This document shows, piece after piece, positions 1 to 11,031 of a stretch of DNA of 64,000 nt. Where the stretch lies: positions 8,866,001 to 8,930,000 of the forward strand of contig OX442322.1 of NCBI GenBank assembly GCA_949358305.1, read 5' to 3'. The position numbers and the translations under genes are program-made. The notes beneath the pieces are model-generated. The model ran no database searches. It was not told where the DNA came from and saw only the letters and a program-made list of their open reading frames with translations. This DNA is from Strigamia acuminata. Taxonomy: Eukaryota; Arthropoda; Chilopoda; Geophilomorpha; Linotaeniidae. Within the stretch, counting starts at the first letter, position 1; each line of letters begins with the position of its first letter.

Positions 1-670
1 AGAAACGATCGCGGACGGCAACGCATATGCGAGGTCCGTCACGATCGTTCGTACAGACAAAACGGCTGCTCCGGGAAAGAAACTAAGTGCACAGATCGAC
101 AGATCACCCCTGAATTAGTCTAAAACAATATTAGGATCAATTCTAACGACAAGAATTCAATGAAAACGAAAGGTTAGAAGTTGGAGTCAAAACCGAACTA
201 GATTTCGAAATATGACGTCACTCCAATTACACTAGTGAACTGTTTGACGACGGATGCACCCAATTTCACACGGAAACACACAAAATGAATAGGAATTGAT
301 AATATAAGACAAATTCTTATAAATAACACTTGAAATGAATGCAATAGACAATGAAATATCATATTTTAATAAACAACAGTATCATAAAACACTTTAATAG
401 TTTTAATAATGCAAAAAATCCTGTAAAATAAGATTAAAATGTTATGCAAAATAAAACACACTAGAATAAGTCTATTTAAACACACAATACCCAAAATTCA
501 TGACAATATAAGAAAATAATGAACTAAAAGCTTTAATATGACACAAAAAACACCTGAAATGTAAGTCAAACTATTAGAAGCAAAATTTAACAACACTTTG
601 AATATTTAATAGGACAATAAAATGGCAAATAAAAAGCAGTATCAATTTATATTCCACTCTGTTTGCAACA
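1..670 (-). repeat. Element 1 3' LTR (partial)
   Basis: Direct repeat of 7915-8584 with no difference that I noticed; the remaining roughly 960 bp lie left of the window. Its element-side end at 670 reads GCAACA on the plus strand, so the LTR begins TGTTGC on the coding strand. Lack of visible LTR divergence implies a recent insertion. Confidence 0.93.
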
Positions 671-725
671 GAGAATTGCCGGCGAAAGGAGAGAGAAGAG
701 AGAACCACACACAAAGTCTTATTAG
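671..725 (-). promoter_or_regulatory. Element 1 pre-3'-LTR tract (pyrimidine tract plus GCCGGC)
   Basis: This lies between the gag-pol stop and the 3' LTR. On the coding strand it is a CT-rich run followed by TTTCGCCGGCAATT and then the LTR. A purine-rich plus-strand primer tract is expected here, but the purines are on the opposite strand. The same arrangement precedes the 3' LTR of elements 2, 3, 4, 6 and 7. Confidence 0.5.
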
Positions 726-3700
726 TCACTCTAGTTCAAGAGCTCTCACATGTTTCACTGATCTTTTTAACTCTCTTCCATCGGGTAACACTACTTTGAC
801 AATTCTGATAAGACCATCATCACCGGGAAAAATTTCTTTTATCCTGGCAAGGGGCCAAAAATAGGGATTTGTTCCTATTTTTTCTAGTAGCACAATTTGA
901 TCCACTTTAGGATTTTTGAAGAACTTATCACCTTTGGTTTCGTAAAAGTTTCTCAATTGCATGAGATAACTCTGTTTCCAGATCTGCCAGAAATCCCATA
1001 TAAATTTTCGTCGTTTTGTATCAAGTTTTCTCAAATCTGATTTTTTAATCGCACTAAGTTTTTTGTTTATTAAGTACTTTGGCATGCCTCCTGTTAAAAA
1101 GTTTTCAGGTGCCAAAATTCTACCACCATCAACACTGTCTGGGACGTAAGATAAGGGTCTTGAATTTAACACTGAACTAATTTCTAAAGCCAAAGTTTGG
1201 AGAGTTTCCAAGTCAACTGTATAGCGAAGTAATGTTTTTCGAAGTTTATCCTTAACTGACCGGACGAGGCGTTCCCATGCCCCGCCCATCCAGGGGGACA
1301 GTGGTGGGATAAAAGTCCAAATCACTCTTTTTTCAGATAGGAAAGTCTGTATGTCCTTGTGTCCAATTAGTTTTCCCCACGATTGTAACTCCACGCTGCC
1401 GCGCTCGAAGGTTTTGCTATTATCGGAGAATATTTTAGCAGGATAGCCAAAACGTGCTCCGAATCGTCTCATTGCAAGTAGAAACTTTTGAACAGAAAGG
1501 TCATCGGAAACCTCTAAATGTAGGGATCGGGTCACCATACATGTGAATAAAAGAATATAAACCTTTTTGCGTTCTTTCTTGTTAGTTCCGACGTAAATTG
1601 GCCCAAGATGGTCAATTCCCGTGTGTTGGAATGGAGCGGCTGGAGTTATACGTTCAGAAGGAAGGTCACCTGTAGAAGGGTTGTTTCGTGCAAGTTTTCC
1701 ACGTCTGCAAATTGCACATTCTCGAATAACTGTCTGAATTGTTCTCCTTCCTTTTACGATCCAATATTGCTCACGTAAACGGTATAATGTTTCGCTTATA
1801 TCACCATGAAATAGTTCCAGATGCACTTTTTTGATCAACAATCTTGTTAACCAACTATCGTAAGGTAGAATAATTGGATAAACCTCATCAAAAGTCAATA
1901 AAGATTTTTTCAAGCGACTACGAAGTCGAAGTAATCCGTCCTCGTCAATGAAAAGCTCGAAATTTCGTAGGGTGGAATGTTTACTCAGTTCTCGTTTGTT
2001 TTTCACATCCTCAAGTTCCTCAGAAAAATGCAGTTTCTGCGAAAACTGCAGGATCTTCAATTGGTTCGTCTCTAACTCGAGTGGCGAGAGAGGCTCACCG
2101 CGCAAAAGTTTGTTTTTCCACCTCAAAATATAAGAAAAAACTCCTAAAAGTCGGTTGTAATCACGGAAACGTTTGAAGAATTGACCAATAAAGCTTTCTT
2201 TAACTTGAATAGTCATCACAATGATTTTTCGTTCCTCTTCTGAAAGATTTTCTTGTATAACTTCCTTTTTCTCTAGTTTTGAAACATCAACTCCGAACCA
2301 CCAAAGCTTATTGTTCATTAATGTTTTTGAGTTCTGTGGTCGAGTTAACAAATCAGCTGGGTTAAATTCCGTTGGTACGTGGGACCATTGTTCGGGCTTG
2401 GTTGAAGAAGTAATTTCTTGAACACGGTTCGAGACGTATGGCTTCCACACATTTTTATCGGAATTGATCCAGGCTAAAGTAATGGTGGAGTCCGAGTAGT
2501 ATCGCACTTCAGTGACTGGATAACCAGGAAGAAAATTCTCAAGCAGATACTTTGTCATTCTTACTCCTACCAATGCTGCAGTTAATTCAAGTCGAGGAAG
2601 CGTAATTTTCTTGGCTGGCGCAATACGGCATTTGCTCAACAGTAAAGTTCTTTTGCCATCCACATTGACGACAAAAATTGAACAGCCAAATGCTTTCATA
2701 CTGGCATCGCAGAAAACTTCCAATGTTATGTCCTGACCTGAATAAGTCTGTAGCCAACGTTGAACTTTTAATTCCTTCAACTTCTGTATGTCGAGATTAA
2801 ATTCTTCGACTTCTTTTTTCTCGGAGTCAAGAATCACTTCGTCCCAATTTTTTGTTCGAGCCCAGATAGCTTGAACAAGCAGTTTCATTCGAAGAACGAC
2901 AGGTGAAATGAGCCCCATCGGATCAAATATGGATGCCATAAATGAGACCACTTCGCGTTTCGTTGTGGGAATTTTCTCTAACTTCGGGATTTTAAACATA
3001 ATCATGTCGTCTTGTGTATTCCATAAGATTCCCAACATCTTGATGATTTGAAGGTCGTCAAAATTCTCACCTCTCATGTGAAAATTTTTTGATTGAAGAT
3101 TTTCAAAGACGGTTCTGCTAGCGGTTGCCCATTTAACAAGGGGAAGTTTCCCGTCGTCTAGAATCATCTTCAAATTCTCTGCATGTGTCGTTGTATCGGC
3201 GGTGAAATCTCCTCCAGAAGTCAAATCATCCATAAAGATTCCGCTATCTAAAGCATCTACTTCTTTAGGATGAGTTTCTTCAAATTGTTTCGCTTGTTTT
3301 CGTATCGTAGCACAAAGGAGAAATGGAGAAGATATTACCCCAAATGGTACGACAATCATCCTCAAAATTAGTATGTTATTCCACAGGTTTTGCCACGAAT
3401 ACGGTTGTTTGAAATAGTCACGAGTAACCCATAAGAAACGTAAGAAATTCCTATGTGTAGGGTTAATCAAAACCTGAAGGAAAGCCTGCTTAATGTCAGC
3501 GATTACAGGGATGCAATATAGTCTAAATCTCACCAACACAAGAATTAAGTCTGGATTTAAAGATGGGCCAGGGTACAAGCACTCATTCAACGAAAGTTTT
3601 CCTTTTTTGGCAGACGATGCGTTGAACACGATCCTAAATTTTGTCGTATCCCTGTCCTCCTTCACAACGGGGTGGTGAGGAATATTATAGATGCCTTTTC

Positions 3701-5987
3701 TCAAAAAACGTTCTTCTTTGGGAACCTCTTCGGCATGTTCCTCTACAACGTATTGCATTATTGCCTCATCATACCTCTTCTTGAGATCTTCATTCGTGTC
3801 TATTCGTTTGAGAGTATTTGCCAATTGGTTTATCGATTTTTCCCAATTAGAGTCCAAATCCTCTTCTAAACCGTTGAATGGCAACAAGACTTCATATCTT
3901 CCGTCATCCATTCGCTGGGTTGTCTTTTCAAATCTGTCTCTGGTAAAGTCAGATTCTTTTTCTCCAGAATTTATTCCTATCGCTTCCAGATTCCACAATT
4001 TGTCCAGCTTCTGATTAATATCGATCTGGCAGGTATTGCAACACGATGTAAGATCGGCTTCCTCTTCAAACAGGCTGGTATTTCCAGCTGCACCGGAAAG
4101 TACCCATCCGAACAACGTGTTGATAAGTCCAAGATCTTCATTAATCTTCTTGCGACCTTCTTTCACAATTTTCCACCAAACGTCAACTCCTAACAGGAGG
4201 TCAACATTGGCAGTCGTTGCTGGCAAATCTTCGGCTAACTCCATTTTCAGTTTCTTCACCTTTTCTATGACAGAAGGATTCAAGATTCCTTGCACTCTCG
4301 GAAGGTTTTCAACGGATAACATGGTCAACTTGATATCTTGTTCATCATGTTTTGACTTGAGATTTATGTTGAAAACATCGTAGTCTATTTCTGCTGGCGT
4401 AGAGTCATTAAATCTTTGAGTGGTCGCCGATATACTTCCACATTTCCTCAACTTGAGACGGTTGACCAATGCAGTGGTAATAAATGACCTATGGCTGCCC
4501 GGATCAATCATGCCACGAATATGATGAAATCCACCAGACTTCGTTTTTAAATCCGCGGTGAAAATCATTAATTGAAGGGTCGTGGAGATGGCACATGAGA
4601 CGTGGGTCGTCACTTGTGGCTCCTTCGGCTTCTCTACATTGCTTGGAGAATTCTTCACTTCTTGTTTTTTGCAAATGGTGGAGTGATGTCTCCCACCGCA
4701 ATGCTTGCAGGAAAATTTGACTTTGCAATCACCGACTCTATGTCCAGTTCTGAAACAGTTAAAACAAAGTCTGTTTTTCTTAACTATTTCGATTTTTGCA
4801 TTGATTTCGTACTCCTTTCCGCACGATCCATTCAGATGATTGTCGTCACAAAAAATGCACTTTACAGTCTTTGAAGGCGCACTTTTGTTGTCCGATTTAG
4901 GTTCACTCTTTGTCTTTGCACTTGTAGACTGCTTGGCGTCTTGAGTGGCTGCACACGTGGTCATTGAACCCTTAGCTTTCTGTTTCTCAGCTTCAGACTT
5001 CTCATTCTTTTCTTTTTTCGATTTTTCAGAGGAAGAAACGTTTTCAGTTCTCTCAGCCATTGCAACTTCATTCAAAAAGAAATTGAGCAATGTCACGATA
5101 TTCTTGTTTTGCATTCCGTGAACCTGGTAGAACCTCAATGCCATGGAATTCGGAAACTTGCTAATTATGTCGGGCAATAAGAAAGCTCCGGAAGTTTGAA
5201 TTGGAATCTTTAATTGCTCGAGCAGTCTTATTGTCGCAGAAATTTTCGTCAAGTTTGCTTTTATCGCTTTGGTTGGATATACACTGGAAATTGTTTTTAA
5301 GTCTCTAATGGATTTGATTAGTGCAGTTTGCTGGGCATCCTCATCACCATAGTTTCTGTCGAGTTCCTCTCTGGCTAAGTCATATGATTCCTCGATCAAA
5401 GGGAAGGTGGAGATGAGAGTCGCTGCCTCACCAATGCACATGGTCTGCAAGTATTGTAGTTTCTCAACGTTACTCAGGTCTGGATCCTTGTGTACGGAGG
5501 TCTCGAAGTTGCTTTTGAACGTTTTGTACTTCAGAATATCTCTGTCGAATTTTACGGATTCCAGTTTGGGCAGCTTCGAATTTTTTCTAAACGAGGCTGT
5601 CGCATTCATAGATGTGTTTGCATTGAAGCTTGTAGACGTATTTAATCTTCCTCCCAACGTAGGAATTGATCGCTTGGAAATTTCGTATCTCCTGCGAAGA
5701 AGATCCACTCTAGCTTGCATAGTCTCAAGCTTGTCAATGCATTCCAGATAAAATTGGTGGTCGGAATAATTCTGTAATTCATTCAAAGCACCTACTATCC
5801 GTGTCTCTTTTGGGTTCGCAGTTTGCACCAGCGCTTCCAGTTCTCCTGGATCTGCTGTCTTCTCCGATATAGACAACAGATGATTCATTGCTGTAACTTG
5901 CGATTCCCAACGTTGTTCCATTGTTTCAATCTGCTCCTCAGTGAGCAGATCACGCATTGTTGGCTCTGTTGTGCTATCTCTCTCCAT
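726..5987 (-). CDS. BEL/Pao Gag-Pol polyprotein (element 1)
   Basis: An open frame of 1753 codons encodes capsid-like, protease, reverse transcriptase, RNase H and integrase functions for retrotransposition through a cytoplasmic particle. Numbering starts at the ATG at 5987; the frame stays open to 6065, but the upstream start there is TTG and the related element 2 begins at the equivalent MxEPTM. Visible regions in order: a DUF1759-type Gag segment (about 145-305); a CX2CX4HX4C zinc knuckle (408-421) and a second Cys/His cluster (427-439); a protease-like segment with Asp-Pro-Gly (495-497) instead of Asp-Ser/Thr-Gly; reverse transcriptase (about 755-985) with FMDD at 918-921; RNase H with acidic residues near 1094, 1134, 1166 and 1212; integrase with an HHCC-like zinc site (H1389, H1394, C1424, C1427) and D1459, D1522, E1572; and a C-terminal DUF5641-like domain (about 1665-1750). 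All catalytic residues sought are present, except for the protease variant. Confidence 0.95.
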   Translation of the reverse strand: MERDSTTEPTMRDLLTEEQIETMEQRWESQVTAMNHLLSISEKTADPGELEALVQTANPKETRIVGALNELQNYSDHQFYLECIDKLETMQARVDLLRRRYEISKRSIPTLGGRLNTSTSFNANTSMNATASFRKNSKLPKLESVKFDRDILKYKTFKSNFETSVHKDPDLSNVEKLQYLQTMCIGEAATLISTFPLIEESYDLAREELDRNYGDEDAQQTALIKSIRDLKTISSVYPTKAIKANLTKISATIRLLEQLKIPIQTSGAFLLPDIISKFPNSMALRFYQVHGMQNKNIVTLLNFFLNEVAMAERTENVSSSEKSKKEKNEKSEAEKQKAKGSMTTCAATQDAKQSTSAKTKSEPKSDNKSAPSKTVKCIFCDDNHLNGSCGKEYEINAKIEIVKKNRLCFNCFRTGHRVGDCKVKFSCKHCGGRHHSTICKKQEVKNSPSNVEKPKEPQVTTHVSCAISTTLQLMIFTADLKTKSGGFHHIRGMIDPGSHRSFITTALVNRLKLRKCGSISATTQRFNDSTPAEIDYDVFNINLKSKHDEQDIKLTMLSVENLPRVQGILNPSVIEKVKKLKMELAEDLPATTANVDLLLGVDVWWKIVKEGRKKINEDLGLINTLFGWVLSGAAGNTSLFEEEADLTSCCNTCQIDINQKLDKLWNLEAIGINSGEKESDFTRDRFEKTTQRMDDGRYEVLLPFNGLEEDLDSNWEKSINQLANTLKRIDTNEDLKKRYDEAIMQYVVEEHAEEVPKEERFLRKGIYNIPHHPVVKEDRDTTKFRIVFNASSAKKGKLSLNECLYPGPSLNPDLILVLVRFRLYCIPVIADIKQAFLQVLINPTHRNFLRFLWVTRDYFKQPYSWQNLWNNILILRMIVVPFGVISSPFLLCATIRKQAKQFEETHPKEVDALDSGIFMDDLTSGGDFTADTTTHAENLKMILDDGKLPLVKWATASRTVFENLQSKNFHMRGENFDDLQIIKMLGILWNTQDDMIMFKIPKLEKIPTTKREVVSFMASIFDPMGLISPVVLRMKLLVQAIWARTKNWDEVILDSEKKEVEEFNLDIQKLKELKVQRWLQTYSGQDITLEVFCDASMKAFGCSIFVVNVDGKRTLLLSKCRIAPAKKITLPRLELTAALVGVRMTKYLLENFLPGYPVTEVRYYSDSTITLAWINSDKNVWKPYVSNRVQEITSSTKPEQWSHVPTEFNPADLLTRPQNSKTLMNNKLWWFGVDVSKLEKKEVIQENLSEEERKIIVMTIQVKESFIGQFFKRFRDYNRLLGVFSYILRWKNKLLRGEPLSPLELETNQLKILQFSQKLHFSEELEDVKNKRELSKHSTLRNFELFIDEDGLLRLRSRLKKSLLTFDEVYPIILPYDSWLTRLLIKKVHLELFHGDISETLYRLREQYWIVKGRRTIQTVIRECAICRRGKLARNNPSTGDLPSERITPAAPFQHTGIDHLGPIYVGTNKKERKKVYILLFTCMVTRSLHLEVSDDLSVQKFLLAMRRFGARFGYPAKIFSDNSKTFERGSVELQSWGKLIGHKDIQTFLSEKRVIWTFIPPLSPWMGGAWERLVRSVKDKLRKTLLRYTVDLETLQTLALEISSVLNSRPLSYVPDSVDGGRILAPENFLTGGMPKYLINKKLSAIKKSDLRKLDTKRRKFIWDFWQIWKQSYLMQLRNFYETKGDKFFKNPKVDQIVLLEKIGTNPYFWPLARIKEIFPGDDGLIRIVKVVLPDGRELKRSVKHVRALELE

Positions 5988-6452
5988 TTCAAATTCACGG
6001 CGGTCAATTTTAAAACAGAAGACAATAACTTGAACAACAAAATAACACTTTGCAATGAAACTCAAAAAGAATAAAATTCAAAATTTTACACTTCAAAATG
6101 AATGAAAACTTAAAAAGAATAAAATCACAATTTTATACCCCAAAAAGAATAAAATCAGAAATTTCACACTTAAAAAGAACTGAATTTTTCAAAGTTTTAA
6201 TGCCCACGTGACAAGAAAAGCAAATTGAAAATACACGAATATCGAATGTTTTAACAATCAAGGATGCTAAAACAGACGAGCGACCTTGATCACGTATGAA
6301 AAACGTGACTCAAAAAGTCCTGCACAGTTTTGAAATAATTGACGGTTCGTTTGGAACAAATCTCGCCAAAACTCTATCATAAAATTCAAGATAATAACTG
6401 ACAGCCCTTGCAATGAGAGACTGACCAGTAACTAGCATCAAAAGAATCTAAT

Positions 6453-6480
6453 CTCCCCTGCTTATGGCAGTTATATGGAG
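6453..6480 (-). promoter_or_regulatory. Leader hairpin, element 1
   Basis: On the coding strand the pattern is CTCC, AT-rich spacer, CTGC, loop CATAA, GCAG, GGGAG. The same structure occurs in elements 2, 3 and 4. The inner stem is CTGC/GCAG here and in 3/4 but CCGC/GCGG in element 2, a compensatory change that supports an RNA structure. A role in packaging or translation is inference. Confidence 0.6.
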
Positions 6481-6691
6481 ATGCATGCACAAAATTAAAT
6501 AGAACACTTTTAAGATTTTCAATAAAATACACTTTACGAAATTTCCCTTTAAGACTAGCAAATGAAAAAGCAAAAACAACAATGGAATACCCAATACAAC
6601 ACCCTCATGCAATAAAAATCTCCAAAACACACAAATAGAATGAAAAACAAAAGAAAATGCAATAATTTCAGGGGCAAACCAGCTTTCCAGC

Positions 6692-6705
6692 ACAGCGCGT
6701 TGTGT
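6692..6705 (-). promoter_or_regulatory. tRNA-His anticodon-arm-complementary motif, element 1
   Basis: The coding strand reads ACACAACGCGCTGT. Core CACAACGC is complementary to GCGUUGUG, the 5' anticodon stem, loop and GUG anticodon of animal tRNA-His as I recall it. It lies about 233 nt downstream of the primer site. Equivalent cores occur in elements 2-8. Confidence 0.5.
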
Positions 6706-6916
6706 TATCCAAATCCAAGATGGCGACCGTAGAATCCCGCTGATGACACTCAATTGTTCGTATTCGGCGCCAAACGAATCCCCGTTGTGACTGTTGTCAC
6801 GTTGAACGATGATTGTTCTAGCAGACGACGAATCCCGAACGTATACTTCTCCCGTCGCATCAATCACGCATAGAACCGTATCAATGACGAACCGGAAAAA
6901 CTCACAGATTTCAGAC

Positions 6917-6938
6917 GGAATCCTGGTCACGTGCACCA
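6917..6938 (-). promoter_or_regulatory. Primer-binding site (tRNA-His type, interrupted), element 1
   Basis: The coding strand starts TGGTGC, has one extra A, then continues CGTGACCAGGATTC. Without the A it is complementary to the 3' end of animal tRNA-His (acceptor strand plus T-arm). It begins 15 nt after the 5' LTR, the same gap as in element 2. Confidence 0.8.
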
Positions 6939-6953
6939 TAAATTCGTATCCTA

Positions 6954-8584
6954 TGTAGCGGTCAATCACACAGGACAGAAAAGAACTGAGCCATGGCGTT
7001 TTGAATCTCCCGCCAATCCACTCAAACGATCGTATAGTGAGGTTAGTACGTATACCGTGTGGAAACAGATTTAATTTGTCCCGAAATGCATTGGAGAATG
7101 AAGGAATCCCTGTAGAAACTACTGTTGAATGGTATCCAAGTGTCCGCTTAACCATTGACCAGTCTGGGAAAATGTTTGGCTACTCCCGACACATTGTAAT
7201 GGCGACGAAAGTAAAAACTCCAGGAGATAACATAAAACAACTTATTTATTCGGAAGTAGAATGATAACTGACCAAATACACGAATGTACGTTGGCTAACA
7301 AAGAAAATGCACGTGCAAAACAATGGTCACGGCACGCGCCAAGGTAAAAAACACAATTGAGAAATTCCGTTGCTATGACAACGGAGAAAAATGAAATACA
7401 TTGAAGTGAGCGATTGCTCAAAAATGCATTAAAATCAAATTGCAATATGTCAAAATGACCACAAAGATGTCAGGAACATAAAAGTAAATGGTAACAATGC
7501 TCAAAAACACTTAAAACAATGAGAAAATACAGAAAGAATCAATCGGGAAGCAGACGATCGGCTCAGCCAATCAGAATACAGCAAAGTTACGTAATGCAAA
7601 GATTTGAATTTAAAACCTCACAAAATCACTGAAATGGTAAATAATATGCACTAAAATACAATGAAATGAAATAGTAAATGCAAAAGAAGTATTAATAATA
7701 CAATAGAATCGATTTAATAACGAAATTAGCGAATAAATCCAACATGGCGCCCGTACAACTCAATAAGAGCGGCAAAACACGACATTTGAATTCTGACACA
7801 AGAATATAGCAAATACTAGGTAATGTTACTAATAAATACACTTAGGAAAAGTAATTTCCTTCAAAATAAAGCACTTTTAATAAGAATACACATGAAAATT
7901 AGTCTTGAAAGAAAAGAAACGATCGCGGACGGCAACGCATATGCGAGGTCCGTCACGATCGTTCGTACAGACAAAACGGCTGCTCCGGGAAAGAAACTAA
8001 GTGCACAGATCGACAGATCACCCCTGAATTAGTCTAAAACAATATTAGGATCAATTCTAACGACAAGAATTCAATGAAAACGAAAGGTTAGAAGTTGGAG
8101 TCAAAACCGAACTAGATTTCGAAATATGACGTCACTCCAATTACACTAGTGAACTGTTTGACGACGGATGCACCCAATTTCACACGGAAACACACAAAAT
8201 GAATAGGAATTGATAATATAAGACAAATTCTTATAAATAACACTTGAAATGAATGCAATAGACAATGAAATATCATATTTTAATAAACAACAGTATCATA
8301 AAACACTTTAATAGTTTTAATAATGCAAAAAATCCTGTAAAATAAGATTAAAATGTTATGCAAAATAAAACACACTAGAATAAGTCTATTTAAACACACA
8401 ATACCCAAAATTCATGACAATATAAGAAAATAATGAACTAAAAGCTTTAATATGACACAAAAAACACCTGAAATGTAAGTCAAACTATTAGAAGCAAAAT
8501 TTAACAACACTTTGAATATTTAATAGGACAATAAAATGGCAAATAAAAAGCAGTATCAATTTATATTCCACTCTGTTTGCAACA
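6954..8584 (-). repeat. Element 1 5' LTR
   Basis: 1631-bp LTR, coding-strand termini TGTTGC and GCTACA. The left edge was placed by aligning this junction with the element 2 LTR end and by its TGTAGC terminus; the right edge is where similarity to the 3' LTR stops and satellite begins. It should contain the promoter and polyadenylation signal, but I cannot pinpoint a transcription start. Confidence 0.88.
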
Positions 8585-9269
8585 AGACCAATGTCTCTGA
8601 ATGTTCAGAAATAGTGTTTAAACCTTAGTAGAAGGCTCCAATGTAAGTTTTAGCAACATCCAAGCAATGATTTGGGAGAATAGACTTTTGATCTCATCAC
8701 AGTTGACTTAGCACAAACACCAGAAGACCAATGTCTCTGAATGTTCAGAAATAGTGTTTAAACCTTAGTAGAAGGCTCCAATGTAAGTTTTAGAAACATC
8801 CAAGCAATGATTTGGGAGAATAGACTTTTGATCTCATCACAGTTGACTTAGCACAAACACCACAAGACCAATGTCTCTGAATGTTCAGAAATAGTGTTTA
8901 AACCTTAGTAGAAGACTCCAATGTAAGTTTTAGCAACATCCAAGCAATGATTTGGGAGAATAGACTTTTGATCTCATCACAGTTGACTTACCACAAACAC
9001 CACAAGACCAATGTCTCTGAATGTTCAGAAATAGTGTTTAAACCTTAGTAGAAGGCTCCAATGTAAGTTTTAGAAACATCCAAGCAATGATTTGGGAGAA
9101 TAGACTTTTGATCTCATCACAGTTGACTTAGCACAAACACCACAAGACCAATGTCTCTGAATGTTCAGAAATAGTGTTTAAACCTTAGTAGAAGGCTCCA
9201 ATGTAAGTTTTAGCAACATCCAAGCAATGATTTAGGAGAATAGACTTTTGTTTTCATCACAGTTGACTT
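8585..9269. repeat. 140-bp satellite array, segment 1 (monomers 1-5)
   Basis: Head-to-tail monomers start at 8585, 8725, 8865, 9005 and 9145, each opening with AGACCAATGTCTCTGAATG. Variant sites (GCAACATCC or GAAACATCC; CAGAAG or CACAAG; GACTCC with TTACCACAA in monomer 3) distinguish monomers and define the higher-order repeat. The fifth monomer is cut at ACTT by element 2 and resumes at 27099. Confidence 0.97.
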
Positions 9270-10780
9270 TGTTGCAAACAACGTGGAAATATTTTAGAAA
9301 TTGCATTTATTACTGTGTTTTATGTCATAATAAATATTCATAGTGTAATTGAGTTTTTGCCTAATATTTTCATCTATTGCTTTTCAGGTTTTATCTTATT
9401 AAAACATTTTCTAGTGTTTTCAGTATTTTTAGTGTCTTTTGTGTTGATATTACATTTTAATTTACTGTTATTTCAAGTGTTTTTAAAGCTTTGTGTCATT
9501 TCTCATTGTTTTCTTATGCATTTTCATGATTTTCGGCAATTTTAGGTACATTCGTCGAAGTGCAGTTCAGTTACGCTACACGCGTGACGTCATTTTTCCT
9601 TTACTAGTCTCGTTTCGTTAGAACTTCTAACGTTTCGTTCTATACTTTCCGAGTTGTTAAGAATTCTATTCACAATTGCTTTCTACTAATTATTGTCTGC
9701 TCTTTCGACTGGTGTGCTTTATTATTGCCCAAGTGTTTTCGTTTCGTCAGTGCGAACGTTCGTTGTCGGCCACCGCATGGGCGCGGCCGATAATGTTCGG
9801 TTCGTGCGGCTTACGATCTATTTCAAAGTGTTGTGTTGAATAAATAGTGTGATTTTATGCAGGAAATAACATTTCCTAATTTTATTTAACATTCCTATGT
9901 GGTTTTTATAAACATTCTGTGTATCTAATTTCAAATGTACTGGTTTTACCGCCAATATGACGTTCGAGGCCGCCATGTTGGAATTTATCGGTAATTCGTT
10001 TTTATTTCAATTTGTTTACGATGTATATTGATTGAATTGATTATACTATTCCATTGCGATGTTTTTTAACCTGAATTCTTAAGTTATTTTGTGTTTTAAA
10101 GCCATTTTAAATTCAAATCTTACGGTTTCGTCATCATACTTGTTTGTGATTGGCTATCGCGATCGTCTGCTACACGATCATTGTTTTGTGCTTTGTTTTC
10201 ATTGTTTTACTTATTGAATCGAATTGTTATGATTAGCTTTTTTATTCACTGCATTCTTGCGGTCATTTTGATATATTACAAACTGTAATCCGTGCTAATT
10301 TCACAATTTGTCAACTTTGCCTGTATTTCGTTTTCCTCCGTTGCCATGACAACGGAGAATTTTGTGTCTGTATTTCGCCGCTAATCGGCTTGGCGCGTGC
10401 CATTTTCGGTATTGCGCATGTGCGGCTCCCTTGAGGGCCAATTACATTCGTGTATTTTATTCAGTTTTCATCTAACCGTTCATTAAAGAAGTTGTTGAAT
10501 TTTAGCTCGTGTTTAACTTTATTTCCGCCATCTTTTCCAATGTGTCGGGAGTAGTTAATCTCTTTTCCCCGCTGGCTTATGGATAAACAAGCACTCGGAT
10601 ACCTTTCAACAGTGCTCTCGATTGCTTTCTCCTCATGCAACAATGGATTCGGGAGTGATTATTGTGGTTTCCAGCACGGTTTATGTACGTACTTTGCTAT
10701 ACGATCATCAAATCTTAGTGGCGGGAATTTCAAACCGCAAATGCCCATTTCTTCTATATTCGTGTTGACCGACCGCAACA
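9270..10780 (+). repeat. Element 2 5' LTR
   Basis: 1511-bp direct repeat of 25584-27094, termini TGTTGC and GCAACA. An AATAAA at 9839-9844 is a candidate polyadenylation signal. I noticed at least four substitutions against the 3' copy, for example near 9896, 10080, 10194 and 10337. Confidence 0.95.
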
Positions 10781-10795
10781 TCGAAAATCTAGTTT

Positions 10796-10814
10796 TGGTA
10801 GCCGTGACCAGGAT
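10796..10814 (+). promoter_or_regulatory. Primer-binding site (tRNA-His type, interrupted), element 2
   Basis: TGGT, one extra A, then GCCGTGACCAGGAT. Without the A it matches the complement of the tRNA-His 3' end for 18 nt. It starts 15 nt after the LTR. Confidence 0.8.
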
Positions 10815-11031
10815 AGCCGTTGCATTCTTTCTGTGTTTTCGTCGTGACGTCAGTGCAACGTCCGATCGTGCGTTTGGTGCGATCAACGGAATAATTTACG
10901 TTCGCGATTCGTCGTCTGCTACAAGTAGTGTCAACGTTCAACGTGACTTCAGCCACAACGAGGACAGGTACGGCGTCGAATTTGAACAATCGTGTGCAAG
11001 CAACGGGATCTTCCGGTCGCCATATTTGGAT

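Larger units (their letters stand above)
5988..6916 (-). other. Element 1 untranslated leader
   Basis: Non-coding stretch between the primer site and the gag-pol ATG. It holds the tRNA-His anticodon-complementary motif (6692-6705), a conserved hairpin (6453-6480) and, at about 6060-6185, three imperfect copies of an AT-rich unit containing AAAAGAATAAAAT just upstream of the start codon. Open frames crossing it begin or end in the LTR and look fortuitous. Confidence 0.6.
1..8584 (-). mobile_element. Element 1: BEL/Pao LTR retrotransposon, apparently intact, truncated by window edge
   Basis: This is a complete BEL/Pao layout read on the minus strand: 5' LTR (6954-8584), tRNA-His-type primer site, leader, a single gag-pol frame (726-5987) and 3' LTR (only 1-670 visible). 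Window base 1 matches base 7915, and the two LTR copies agree up to the shared terminus GCAACA at 670 and 8584. No frameshift or internal stop is visible in the polyprotein, so it could be autonomous. It sits in the 140-bp satellite: the bases after 8584 (AGACCAATG) are the normal start of a monomer. Its target-site duplication cannot be checked because the left flank is outside the window. Confidence 0.93.

Noticed and set aside
5988-6065. 26-codon N-terminal extension of the element 1 polyprotein
   Set aside because: It begins at TTG, and element 2 has its ATG at the position equivalent to 5987.
8585-9269. CRISPR-like or gene-family reading of the regular repeats
   Set aside because: Monomers are contiguous 140-bp units with no unique spacers and no coding potential; this is a eukaryotic tandem satellite.
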